Assembly: GCF_008831285.2 (NCBI RefSeq)
Contig: NC_045145.1
Span: 3,574,723 to 3,638,722 of the forward strand
Direction: 5' to 3'
DNA from: Nymphaea colorata
Lineage: Eukaryota > Streptophyta > Magnoliopsida > Nymphaeales > Nymphaeaceae
Length of the DNA: 64,000 nucleotides
Shown: piece after piece, positions 13,039 to 24,117 of the stretch
How the letters are laid out: every line of letters begins with the position of its first letter
Position numbering within the stretch: the first letter of the stretch is position 1
Notes under the pieces: generated by a model
What the model saw: the letters and a program-made list of their open reading frames with translations, nothing else
Told to the model about the DNA's origin: nothing
Databases searched by the model: none
Program-made: the position numbers and the translations under genes

Positions 13039-13281
13039 CTAGACAGCGGCGTCGACACGCTTTGGAACCACAACGTTCCCAAGAAGTAGGCAAAGAAAGA
13101 AAATGGCAGCTGAAAGGGTGAGGCCCAAGGGACCACGGCGCCGGCCTGGCCGGGCTGGGCCTGAATCTGCCTTCCACGAGCCTGCCCATGCAAGACAGGG
13201 CATGTGACCAAGTTGGTGTCTCTGAAAAGGCTTGCGCCTATGGACCGCGCGAGAGAGAGGTTGTATGGACGTGGTTGCCAC
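13039..13281 (-). other. Open frame of 80 codons with one hydrophobic segment
   Basis: The frame reads from ATG through a basic, Pro/Gly-rich stretch into a hydrophobic segment (LTLSAAIFFLCLLLGNVVV) and stops soon after. That would fit the N-terminal anchor of a type II membrane protein whose later exons are missing. I find no continuing exon to the left, no recognised family, and it is GC-rich unlike its neighbourhood. It may be the start of a lost gene or chance. Confidence 0.2.
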
Positions 13282-13909
13282 CGTTTGCTATTTGAAAGCA
13301 GCAGCTGAGTTATTACAAGCGAGCTAGCTGTATGATTTCCGTCATTTTCTTAGTGTGAAACCATGAAAATCTTGTTACCTTGTCAAGTATCTATTTGCTT
13401 CGGCCCCAGCATGTACACCACAGCCTCCGCTAGCCTTTCTTGACATCTGCATTTTCTCAGCAGCGCCTAAGAGTGTGCCAAACGGTTTAACGAACTTATC
13501 TGGGTAGGACCAAACTAAACCCAAATCCAAAAAATACATTACGCAACTAAAAATTTTCAATTTTTTTAGTGTAAATCTTTTTTCTTTTCAATTAGCTGTG
13601 GTGGAGCCATGGCCTAGGCGGGCCCCCCTCCCTCCGCCCCTCCTGCCTGCCATTGTGATTCAGCCATTGAAGAGCTGCAGCGTAAGCTTGTTGAGTACCG
13701 TACTAACATGGTATAATAAATGAATTCTTCAACAAAGATTCGTACTAACATGTCAAATTGTGCCAAGAGATACACCCCAGGTATCACATTCTTAACCGAG
13801 AGAACTTATGTACTAACATGAATATTAGCTACTTAAATTATTTAGGATCAGGGGCGACTTTGGCCGCGGCCATTAATTAAAGCTGTAAAGAACCGTAAAC
13901 TACTAGTAC

Positions 13910-15454
13910 CTCTATATTGCTTGTCTTCTTTAGAGGACTTCCAGGATAGCCGTCTGGACATATCACCAAGCTGTGAAGGACTTGCTGCGCCTTCCTCTCT
14001 TCTTCTGCTAAGCTTAAATCTCGAATCCATTCCTTCACCGGACCTCCTCTGGTTGAAACCATCAGGTTCTTCCACCATTTTTATGGCATAAGCAGATGCC
14101 GCCACGGCAGTTTCAAATTGACCATCTCTACTTGGTTCATACCCTAAAGGTACACCTTTTAAGCCAGGTATCTGCCATCCGAACACGTTGATACCTTCTT
14201 TTTTCTCTGCAAAATCAGCCAAAACAATAGCTCTATTGTCTATATGGCATTCATCTCATCTCTCTCTCTCTCTCTGTGTGAGAATGAAATGGAAACGGAA
14301 ACACGAGCTCATTTACACAAGAATATTTTTCTTGTTGACATCATATATAGGAATTAAAGAAAATATATGTTAAACGTATTCGTTGGACCAAGAAGTAGTC
14401 TGTCATAGTAATCATCTATGTCATGTAAACTATGCATTTCCAACTGCTACAAATTGGCATGAATTGCGTCAAACTTGCAACTTACAGCTTTAGAATTTGG
14501 ATACTGTCGCACACTTGCACCTCGTGAACAACCAAAATGAAGAATCAAATTGCAACCCCCGGATTACAAATCAAAAGCGACATACTGCAATTTTTTTTTT
14601 TTTGGGGTTTTCTGTTGTCACCAGTATGGGCAGTATTTTGAGCCAAAATAGCTCCTAATGCCATTTGGGCAATCTTGCTATATTTTTGAATCATCAGAAT
14701 ATGCGTGATAAGCTCATGCTATTCCCGATCTTTTGGGAGGAAAAAAAACCTTAGTTGTTCTTTGCATTTTCGTTTCTTTTGTAATTTATAGAACTTCTTT
14801 GAAAGTTTATTAATAGTTTTGTAAGAAAATAGTAAGACTGAGAGTTTCACATTGCTTCCGTTATTACCTTTTCATGTTTTGAATCCTTTTCAAGATTTTC
14901 TCGGGAAACAAAATTTAGAACCTCGGCTGAAGATGTTCCTGCCTAATTGCCAATAGGAATATTGGTGACTAATTTCATTTTCATCACAACTAAGGAAAAT
15001 GAATTTGCCTTGTGATAACAATCAGGTCCGAGAAATTGATTTTCCTGTTTAGAGAACCAGGACACAAGTTGCCGAATGTAAGCAGAGAGTTCCCGGTAAC
15101 AAGACCCTACCACCGTTACGATCATCCAAATTTTCAGCAATACCTCTGAAAGATTGGCCCTTCCGTATGGAGATCTGACGCCCTCTTCTGTTAACAGGTT
15201 CCTGACTTTCCTCTCCAATGCCACTAAATGTTACCCTGTAATCAGACATAACCATCTGGCTGTTAGGACTGAAATTGGAGAACTTATTCTGAGTTTCAGA
15301 TGATGCCACGATATGATCAGCTTTCATGGCACCCAGATGGATTTTTGTGGGCTAGGATTCAAATTACTTTCACAGACTTGGCATGAGCCAAGAATAAAAC
15401 AATTGCCATCTTCATTGTGCAGGCTTACCGCAGTTGTTGAACCAGGCCTTCCAT
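13910..15454 (-). pseudogene. Remorin, copy 1: first three coding exons only
   Basis: The exons are 15429-15454 (start MEGLVQQL), 15111-15268 and 13910-14206. They join in phase and encode the same N-terminal region as the remorin of copy 2 (SFRGIAENLDDRNG, then VFGWQIPGLKGVPLGYEP). Differences are few, such as Ile for Val and Asn for Ser. The third exon ends at the same phase-1 donor (TAGAG, then GTACT), but no C-terminal remorin exons follow. The sequence left of 13751 is unrelated where copy 2 has them. A transcript would read through into intron sequence and lack the coiled-coil, membrane-binding C terminus. The region right of 15454 differs from copy 2, so this copy may keep the original promoter. 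I call it a 3'-truncated pseudogene. Confidence 0.75.
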
Positions 15455-16992
15455 TGTTTTGCCAGTATGAACTTCTGCGCTTCTGTCGAACTTGCAGGAA
15501 GATGATGCTTTATGAATTGTGGATGCAGATGTTGATGTCTCTTGGAGGATGTTGGCACGATTACAGTTTTTTGTATCTTTAAGGGCTGTTTGGCAAGAGG
15601 AACACGGTATGACTTTCATAAATCTGCCTCAAATATTGGAACAAATTCATGAAACACTTGTTCAAGTGGTTCATGAACCTACCTTAATATTTCGGGTAGA
15701 TTTGTAGAACACTCAAACAATATTCCTGATGCCAAATGGCCCTCTAGGGGTACTTCTGTGACTTTAACTCATGATTTTCTTCCTATTTGAGGTGTCTTCC
15801 ATCTAATTTCTTGTATTCCAGCACAAAACAACGCTGCAAAGTCAGAAATCAGCTGAATGTAGATTTGATCCTGACCGCGATGGACCTGCATGAATTATAG
15901 GCCAACTTAGAGATTTTATATGGTTTGTTTTATTAGTAGTTTCTTTTTAAGGCATTGAAGGACGGGATTCTTTGCGTCTTTCGTAGAACATGCTCTCCAT
16001 GAATGTAATGAGAATATCTTCTGTTATTCAGGTAGATATTATTATGCAAAAAATTGTATCTAGGTATTAGGACATGATATTCACTCGATAGTCAATATAC
16101 ATCATGATTGACTTGTCTATACATTTAGATTATACAAAAAATCGATGTAACTAAGAGAGGTGGTGCTAGAAACACCCCCTATATCACGGGTTGGGCTTCT
16201 CTGAACAGGTCCAAAAATATCTGATCCTGTGTTGTAATCTTTCGATCTCATTCCTGTTGAAGGTCCTCCGTTGTACCATAAATACTCTGTTTTGAAGTCT
16301 AAAACCCTTTCTGCAGGAAATACGCCAGTTGCCCCTTAAGCTTTCCCAGACGAAAGAAGCGGTGAGTAATTTCCATGTACCTGTACTAAAGAATTCCCAA
16401 TATTGGCGAAGTAGCTGTTTTTGAGCGCGATTCTTCCAAAGCATTTAGTTGTTCTATGGAGGCTAAGTATATATTATATAATCTACTTGGTGCATGTGGA
16501 CTCAAGAAGCTTTCGGTTGATGTTGCTCGCAATTCTTTTGTGAAGTCTCTGATGCAAAGGTCGGGAAATGTTATGGCAAGGTTGATTGCATATTCAAATT
16601 GGAATCTTGTTTCATATTAATAGTGATGGTAAGTATGATAAGTTGGGGAGATCAGTTACGAAATTCAGATTAATAAACCAGCATAATATTTGCTTGCTCA
16701 TTCTCGGATGTGCATGGAGAGTTACATTATCTGTTGGGTCACCACACATAGCAATAGCTCATTATGGCGTTAAGAGTTTGCATTTGGAATCGTCCATATC
16801 CCTCTCTCTCTCTCTATCCAATAGCACGATTTGCCCTGTGAGATGTGATATTTTTGCAGTTTGCAATGGGCACAGAATTTGTAGGTGTTAATTTTGTTTT
16901 TCTAAATGCCGCCTATAATTCTTCTCTCGTACATTAACCAGTGAAGTGCCTTCTATTTCGCCATTAAAGATAATTAATGCTCAACATGGATG

Positions 16993-17411
16993 GCCCTTTT
17001 CTGTTTTTGAAAGAAAGTTCGAAGGTAAATGAAGGATTGAACCTATCCTTGGTGCTGTATCAAAACTTCTGGATGTACTTTCTCGGCGGCCTAAGGTCGA
17101 TAACTGACGACCAAACTTTTTATGGCTTGCCAGCTCAACCTACGATGTTATACTCCTATGAGTGTTAGGTATCTAAGGCTCAGATTGCATGAAAAAAATT
17201 GTTCACAAATACCAACTAAATGATCGAAATCTTTAAAATGGAAAGACAGAAATCTGACATCCGTAAGAAATAGGGTAGTTAACGAACAATAATTACATAT
17301 ATCACCAATGTTGTTGTTCGTTACTACAGACAAGTAGTTACAGGAAAGGTTTCAGGAACCTGCCATGGTACCACCAATAATCTGTCGACCAAGATATATA
17401 CACACAACACC
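16993..17411 (-). repeat. Solo fragment of the 1.5-kb array unit
   Basis: This stretch is the reverse complement of the right-hand part of an array unit (compare about 24985-25378). It includes the segment TATATACACACAAC at one end and TTCTGTTTTTGAAAGAAAG at the other. The terminal inverted repeat itself is absent. On the plus strand an open frame (16977-17168) reads through LYQNFWMYFLGGLR. The same peptide is readable on the minus strand inside several array units. Confidence 0.8.
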
Positions 17412-19077
17412 TGAATCGGACTTTTCAGTTTAGATGTGCAGCATGATCCAAAAACAGGAAGTGTATCTAGAAATCTGCCGGCCCGTTCAGTTCCCAGCTA
17501 TAAACCAAGAAGTTGGAGCTTGTTCATCGTACTGAAAAAGGCATGAACTTAGCTAGCGAACACCACATTAATAGCCATAAAGTTTATTTGTGAAAAAAAC
17601 GTACTGAAGACGAATCAGAAAACTGAATGAATTACTTCTAGCAGTTAAAAATTCTTTTGTTGTTAAAAATTCTTGGGTTATAGGCCATTAGTAGCTGCCA
17701 AAGTGCTGTTGCCAAAAAAGTTCTCATATTTAAATATCCTTTGTCCCTAGAAGGGGCTCAATCTTGAAAATACCACTCTTAAGTCAAAGAAGCACATAAA
17801 CTTTTCTGGCGATGACAGACAAGCATACATGACGGCAAAATGATCTGATCATTTTAGGGTAACCACAGAAGATAATCTGTCAAATCATTATGTCATGGAC
17901 TCGATTAGAATTGTCCGTAAAATATGTATTCTTAGATTTAGCTGTCTAATTCTTTCCAGCTCAATATATCCTGTCATTAAAAAGCAGCAGGCCTACATCA
18001 TACATGCATTGGCTGATAATCTAGCATTAGTTACTCTTTCTACAAGTCTCCCCAAAACAGCCCTCTCTGCTGGCGTCCGATTTGCTAACCCAGTCATCAA
18101 CAAAGGTATCAGTGAAAATGATTTGAAGACAATTTTTTAGTCCCATCTTTATACATTGCTGGATAAATGCCTCAGCCCATGCAGATATGAATCTTTTCCA
18201 ATCTATAAAACTTCTCTTTTTAACTTGACATATTTCTCCTTAGATCGCTTTGAGTAAAATTGCCATACGACGGATCTGTAAAAGAACTGCATGAACAAAC
18301 ACAAAATCCGTATTTACATGAATGAAAACCTGCGTACGGGAATATGCATGCAATGGGTGCTTTTTTTTTTTTCTTTTTTCTCTTTTGTGGTCTGCAAATA
18401 GCTAGTTGGAAGTAGGCACAAAAACAATTACAGGCGCTACCAAAACAAGAACGCTAACAAAACAAGAACTCAAGACATGCCCGAATGCACATGGTTGCAG
18501 TCAAGGGATATGCATAAACACACAGAAACTAGTTAGATCCAAATATGGAATGAGTCACAAAGTGGCACATTTGCTGTAGAAACGGTAGTTAAAAATTAGA
18601 GGTCCATCTTCAGTCTTAGTCAAAGGAGATTATGACAGCAACCCCATAATGGATCATAACTAAGTCATTGTCTTGTAATGTAAAATGAACAGGTTGAACC
18701 TTATTGTAAAACCACAAGAGGTTGAAGGGAAGCTTCCTCTCAAAGCAAAGCCACTGCACCTCTTCTATTTCTCTCCAACATAACTGTGCTCATTTCGATG
18801 GCACACCCAGTGTGCCATCTCATAAAAACTCTCCCAAAAATAGAAACCCTAGAACCGCCAATTTGTAATAATAGCTCTCTACAGAAATATACAGAGTCTA
18901 GCTCATCCAACACGAATGAACAATCTGCCTCTCAAACACCATTCACAGACATTCAGTAATTGTTTTATCCGTTGTTATCAATTCATTAGAAAAAAATATA
19001 CTACATAGAAAGGCCCCCATAATACTGTTTTTTGATGAACTAACAACAAAAGCATTATGAAAATCGAAGGCCTCAAT

Positions 19078-19086
19078 ACACACACA

Positions 19087-19152
<66 letters not shown>
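19078..19152. repeat. Compound microsatellite (CA)n(GA)n
   Basis: A run of about 13 CA units passes directly into about 24 GA units. It is likely hypervariable in length. Confidence 0.95.
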
Positions 19153-19155
<3 letters not shown>

Positions 19156-20739
19156 TCAATTCACAAAAATTATATATCATATAAGAGGCTGTCACAAATG
19201 AAGGAGAGAGTGAGGGCGCCCCAGGACCATGCAGAAAGCCATAGATGTGTGTTCTATTATCAATTTTTAACGAGGTATAAACTATTGAATTTCACCTTAC
19301 ACATAATTGAATTTTTATGTTTAATGTTTTACCCATGATCAAGACTTGACGCAATAAGAATACTTAGGATCTCTTACCTCCCTAAAGAACATACTCGTGT
19401 ATGAGAAATACCCAGCCTAGTATATGCTTTAATTAACAAACTATGACAGAAACATCCACAATTATGGTTCTCGTTGCAAGGTAATCATAAATAGATTACC
19501 TACATAGAGACGCATGCATGCACATGCAAACTTGGAAGCACTGGCAGACATGTCGACATTCTGTGTATTTTGTTGCCTGGAGAATAAGGGGACAGGATGT
19601 TAGGAAATTTTATAACTTATAAGTCAAGTAGGATGAAGAGAACCAGGTGCTGCTCGTGTCCATTGCACATGCCATGTTACTGCAGCTTCCACCTTGAGTT
19701 TAGCACCATGATTATATTCCAACCATCTAATAAGGCTGGGTTTGTTTAGTTCCTTAAGATTCAGTATAAGCTTAATGAGATCACAGAACAGTTTTTTATT
19801 CTCCGTATTTATCGTGTATTCTGCATGAAGTCTTGTCCTGATTTAAAGGTTGATATGCAAAAGCAACAATTTTGTGGGACTAACATAATGAATGCGAAGA
19901 CCCATCTATTCATAACGTCTTCACCTGGACGTGTATCATTCTTGGAAATTTTCCATGTGCGAGTGTGCCAATGAAGAGTGAGAATCATTGTGATACATCC
20001 ATACATTCGGACTGGTTCTGCTCACCTGCACGTTAAACCACCTGTGCCCAGAGAAGGTCCGCACAGCTGAGAATCATCCATCTTCCCTGCATTGGTCAAA
20101 ACACGCCATGGCATCCTCAGTCGGCTCTTTATGTATGCATGAGTCCAACATTTTAACCGTAACTTTCGATTCAGAAATATGTCATAAAGTATTTCAAGTG
20201 GCAGAGGAGCCACACACTTCATTTGTCATTCTGCACTTCTCTTACCACCTCAAAAACTTCTAAACTTAGCTATAGCCACAGTTTGGTGGTAAATAAATCA
20301 GCAGAAAACCCTCCTACCTATGCTTATGGAGGGAAGGATATCTAAAAGAAGGTGTAACATAATAAAGAGAAATGAACAAAAAATTCAAGCTAGTATTAGC
20401 TGGAGCAATACGAAGGAGACCTTAGACTTATGAAGATAATTTACTCAATGGTTCCCTTAATCACCATGTATAGAACACAAAAGAGTAGCTCAAGAATTAA
20501 GCGCCATTAAATGGAAGACCAAGATGACCAACCCAAAAACATATCAAGGTAGAGTGATAATAATAAGAGTGCTTCTTCTAGATGAAAAAGATAAATAAGA
20601 AAAATAAGTGAAAGCGGACGAACTGATTGGCGAAAGGAAGAGAATTCTTCATGAACGCTCTGGCTGAAGGGGAAGAACATGCAATAGTACAACATAATTA
20701 GCAAATAATCGTTCAAACGTACTGTTGTGTGGACATGAA

Positions 20740-22115
20740 CTAACCAATGGTTCTGTGATCCGTAAACAAATGCAGGATGTCGAAGCTGAAGCTTGTCTTG
20801 GAAGACGACTCGTTTCTTGTCCTCTTGATCTTGGGAGTTTTGAGACTCTTATGAGTGAAACCATAAATCTGAAGAATCTGGTTGTCTGCAAAATTGAAGG
20901 CCCTCTCCATGCTGCTCAAGCACCTCTCCATTGGATAATCACCATAGCTCCCGCAATGTTTGCATCCAACAAAGTGGGTGACGAAAGGCCACCACCCATC
21001 ATCCCCCAAGCCAGGATGGTACTTTTCTTGCATCTCTTCGTACCGATCGACCAAGGCCAGCCCAGTACCCATGGAGAAAGTAAGAATTCTCAATGAAGAC
21101 CTTATTCATCCACTGCTCCTGCTGAGTGATTAGCAAGTAGATGAGCGCGGACTAATCGTCGGCCTCGAATGCAGGCCGGCTCTTAAGGTTCGCCGTGAGT
21201 ATTTTCCCTGCTTCGTCTCGAATAGGGCCTTTAGGTCCCATGGGTGCCCAGGCATCCAACAGGTCCAGCGACCATTGGCAGTTCCTGAAGAGGAAGCTGC
21301 CCGTGTTGACAGCAATCCACGATTTTTGGTTGAAGAGGAGATTCTCGTAGCCAAGGAGGACAAAATTGTAGTCCTCGTACTTGTGCATCGGAATCTCGAA
21401 GACCATATCGGTGAAGAGGGCATCGCTATCCATCCACCAGATCCATTTGATCTCTGGGTGCGACAGCATCCGCCGTCTGATCAACGGAAGCTTAGCCCAG
21501 TAGCCGGCGAGCTCCTTGTCCAGATGAGCCATGTTGTAGACGATCTCGATCCGGTGGACGCGGCAGTAGTCGATCTTGTTCTTATGGCCTTGAGCAGGTA
21601 GTGGTCGCCGATGGCGTTATCGCAAGGGTTCGGCTGGGAGCCGGTCACAAGGAGGATCCGAGGCTTACCATCTATGTAACTGGGGAATTCCGGATTCTGA
21701 GCAAGCTAGAGTTTCCTCTGCTCATCCCAATCGGTGATCTTAGGGCCCAGAGTGTAGGTCACGTTGGCGAGTCCTGCTGCCGCTTCACTTGGCTTGCCGA
21801 GCGCATTCTCGCCGCTGCCTCCACCGGCGGCATCAGTGCCACCACCACCATCACCACCACGAGTAGCAGCCGTGACTTCAACGTCGTCGTCCGGGTCGTG
21901 ATCAGATCTGATCTCTTCCAGAATCCTATTCCTTTCCTCGATCAGCTGCTGATTGTTGTGGCGTCGCCGTCGCCGCCGAGATTGCCGACACCGATGGTGT
22001 CCCTCAGAACAAGAATAGTGACGAAGCCGCAGAGGATGCTGATCTTGATATTGTTGAAGGTCTTCTGGATCTGCCTGCCTCTGGGGATGCCCGAAGCCCT
22101 CGAGGACATCCTCAT
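20740..22115 (-). pseudogene. GT34 xyloglucan 6-xylosyltransferase (XXT) pseudogene
   Basis: The translation follows the XXT family over its length. It starts MRMSSRASG at 22115, then has a single membrane anchor (ILCGFVTILVL), a stem (NRILEEIRSD), and LGPKITDWDEQR. Next come ILLVTGSQPNPCDN, the DSD metal-binding motif in WWMDSDALFTD, NTGSFLFRNCQWSLDLLDAW, FVTHFVGCKHCG and RAFNFADNQIL. Intact members add xylose from UDP-xylose to the glucan backbone of xyloglucan in the Golgi. This copy is dead. The tryptophan after DEQRKL is TAG (21706-21708), and the glutamine after FEADD is TAG (21152-21154). Frames shift near 21953-21975, at about 21580 (one base missing), at about 21055 (one base extra) and again near 20780-20800. 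There is no intron, as usual for the family. The N-terminal resemblance is to the XXT3/XXT5 branch. Its promoter is duplicated in inverted orientation at 32450-33703. Confidence 0.88.
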
Positions 22116-23965
22116 GTTGGGGGGCAAGAAGAAGCACTCTCACCTCCATATTTGCCTCCCTCCTCCCCTCTCTGCCTCCTCTACAATTCAATAACACAAA
22201 AAAGATCTACCAACTGATCCACCTCTGACAACAGAATGAGAGAACACCTCTGACAACAGAATGAGACAGAATGAGACAGAATGAGAGACAGCAGACGGGA
22301 GAGAGAAAGACAGAGAGAATGGATCACCTTCTTGCTTTTAGTAGAGACGGCCGCATATAGCGCTCAAACGACAGGAGCAGAGACAGGAGCAGAAGTAGAA
22401 AGACGATAATTGGTGCTAACAACAATCAGCAGAGGAAAGGGCTTGCTATCAAGATGTATTCATTGGAAACCTGAAATTGGCGCCGTCCGAGATCTGTCAT
22501 TTATATTTACATAAGGACGGAGGCGCGGGTCAGATGAAGCTCACGCTACCTAAATCGGCTTAGCTTTTCTAAAACATTAGAGATCTTGTCGCAAACCCAA
22601 ACGCATAAACAAGTCCGGTTGTGGATAAGGTTGCAGAAGGATCAAATTAGGAACCTGCATTGCAAAATGAACAGTCGATCGGAAAACTCAATGATGTATG
22701 TGCTTGGATAGTTGTTGAATGCTTAAAATTTGATCGTTCTAATGTTCTGTAAATCATCACTAAAACTGCTATAAACTACTATCCCTGCATCACAAACAAT
22801 AACTAAATACTAGTTTAATAAATTTTTTAGTAAATTTTTAAATTGTAACTATTCAGCAAAAACTACAGTATTGAACTCTCCCAAGTATATCGATTGATAA
22901 ACGACTGTCGTTGTAGATTGGAAGCTTGAAAATGGCAACTTTTGAGCGAGACAAATATGTCTGTTACTTCGCATTTCACTGGCTGGACAAATGTGTCTGT
23001 TCCTTTGCCAAGTGAAATCTGTATAAGGATGAAAGTTTTAATCTTATAATCACCTAAGGATGAGTGTTGAGTCCTTGTATTGCCTCTCGACAAAAATTAA
23101 TAAACTAAGCAAATAAGTTTGCACAATTATACCTCTTAATAAATTATATCCCTTAAAAAATATAAAATGGCAAAACAGCATAGCCGTAACAAAAACAGAA
23201 CGTAAGTGGTAACTTTTACAAATTTAAACATAAAACCAATAAGTTCAGTTCACAACATCAATGTCAGAACATCTCTGCCACCATTGGCGTCACTGAAAGC
23301 TAGAACACTTTTTTTTTCCACACCAATCCTTGTTGACTTTAAGTTTGCAAGTTCAATCCATCGATACATTTTTCCTGAACCTACAAATATTGAAAAAAAA
23401 AAAAATTAGTGGTCTCCCTACATCCCTGTACATGCATGGGAAAAGTTAAAGTGATCTATACCTTGAACGATGATGAGATGAGCCGTGCACGTTCCAATGA
23501 CAATGATCAAACATAGCTGCATAAGAACTAAAGAGATCTTCATAATTTTGTGTCAACGGCCCTCATTAATTGCAAGTCCTATAAGATGAGTGAATATTGG
23601 AAGCGTATGCACAAAGAGAAAGAATGAAAGTGTGAGGATGAACAACATCAAAATTAACGAGTAGACGAGCCAACTTGCCGACAGCTTCACCATGAAGATA
23701 ATCTTTAGAAGAAATAGAATGTCGGAGAACTTAACCGGCATACATATTTTTGCAGTTTCAAGTGGTCGACGGTCCTCCCTTTGGTTGATTGATCACTGAA
23801 TCAGAACTGTGCGTCGAATGTTCAGTTGGGATCTGAAACTATATATTTTTTGTTGATGACTCAATTTCTTGTTGTTGTGGTGTTGTTGAGGGAGGCATAT
23901 GTATTCGGCTATTAAGCCGTGAAAGAATAATCCCCGTGGTTTGATGTCAGCAGCATGTTAGCAAA
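22115..23965. repeat. Left arm of the large inverted repeat
   Basis: From the XXT start codon rightwards this sequence recurs as its reverse complement at 31610-33703. Shared landmarks are ACTGATCCACCTCTGACAAC (22215), the CCGCATATAGCGCTCAAACG region (22350), GACGGAGGCGCGGGTCAGAT (22516), and CGACTGTCGTTGTAGATTGG (22903). The first 1.0 kb is the XXT leader and promoter; the rest (23131-23965) is a truncated, inverted array unit. A GAATGAGACA-type simple repeat at 22230-22290 differs in length between arms. Confidence 0.88.
23131..23965 (-). repeat. Array unit 0 (inverted, truncated)
   Basis: This is a reverse-oriented copy of the left two-thirds of the array unit. Its terminal inverted repeat is at about 23890-23965, and it breaks off at CCTCTTAATAAA (23132). 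That is exactly the position where unit 6 breaks in the other arm (32449). The hydrophobic open frame (VYSLILMLFILTLSFFLFVH) reads on the minus strand at 23553-23741. Confidence 0.85.
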
Positions 23966-24117
23966 CATTTTTATAAACTCATAACAGTCAAAGAACTGTT
24001 ATTTTTTTCATTATTCTATACTTTTGAAAGCATTTCTTCATAGTGTCAAAATAGCTACTTTTTCTCACAAATTTTTACCTACGCCAGCAATCATTCTAGA
24101 GGTTTCCCACATATTTC
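23966..24117 (+). repeat. 150-bp linker between array units (first of six)
   Basis: The linker starts CATTTTTATAAACTCATAAC and runs through CTTTTGAAAGCATTTCTTCA to CCCACATATTTC. It recurs at 25467-25618, 26956-27116, 28468-28618, 29966-30117 and 31456-31609, always in the same orientation. That includes the one between inverted unit 0 and unit 1. Its two ends (ATATTTCT left of an element, ACATTTCT right) could be a remnant 8-9 bp target duplication. Half-copies occur in a ClpB intron. Confidence 0.8.

Larger units (their letters stand above)
11797..15492. repeat. Segmental duplication, copy 1
   Basis: Three blocks match copy 2 in the same order and orientation about 23 kb to the right. 11797-11888 matches 34697-34783, 13701-13732 matches 34839-34870, and 13751-15492 matches 37237-38993. 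The last block is nearly identical over 1.74 kb, introns included. Copy 1 lacks the 2.4 kb (34871-37236) that in copy 2 holds the last three remorin exons. It has 1.8 kb of its own between the first two blocks, including a hAT MITE. Confidence 0.85.
15493..20739. other. Intergenic DNA between remorin copy 1 and the XXT relic
   Basis: No complete gene is supported. On the minus strand, 16184-16490 contains two short protein-like stretches in different frames (with SRSKTATSPILGIL and with FGPVQRSPTRDI), broken by a stop. It could be a relic of an upstream exon, but the family is unknown. 16993-17411 is a fragment of the tandem-array unit. A compound (CA)n(GA)n microsatellite occupies 19078-19152. 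The 17895-18140 and 20022-20222 open frames show no recognised motif. Confidence 0.45.

Noticed and set aside
19057-19338. Plus-strand frame rich in His-Thr and Glu-Arg
   Set aside because: It is a translation of the (CA)n(GA)n microsatellite.
20725-22194. Plus-strand open frames of up to 197 codons
   Set aside because: They lie antisense to the XXT pseudogene; the minus strand gives clear GT34 motifs throughout.
21706-22197. Minus-strand 163-codon frame starting MLLNCRGG or MEVRVLLLAP as the XXT start
   Set aside because: Its first half is out of frame with the membrane anchor (ILCGFVTILVL), which is read in another frame from the ATG at 22115. Only its second half is XXT stem sequence, reached by a frameshift.
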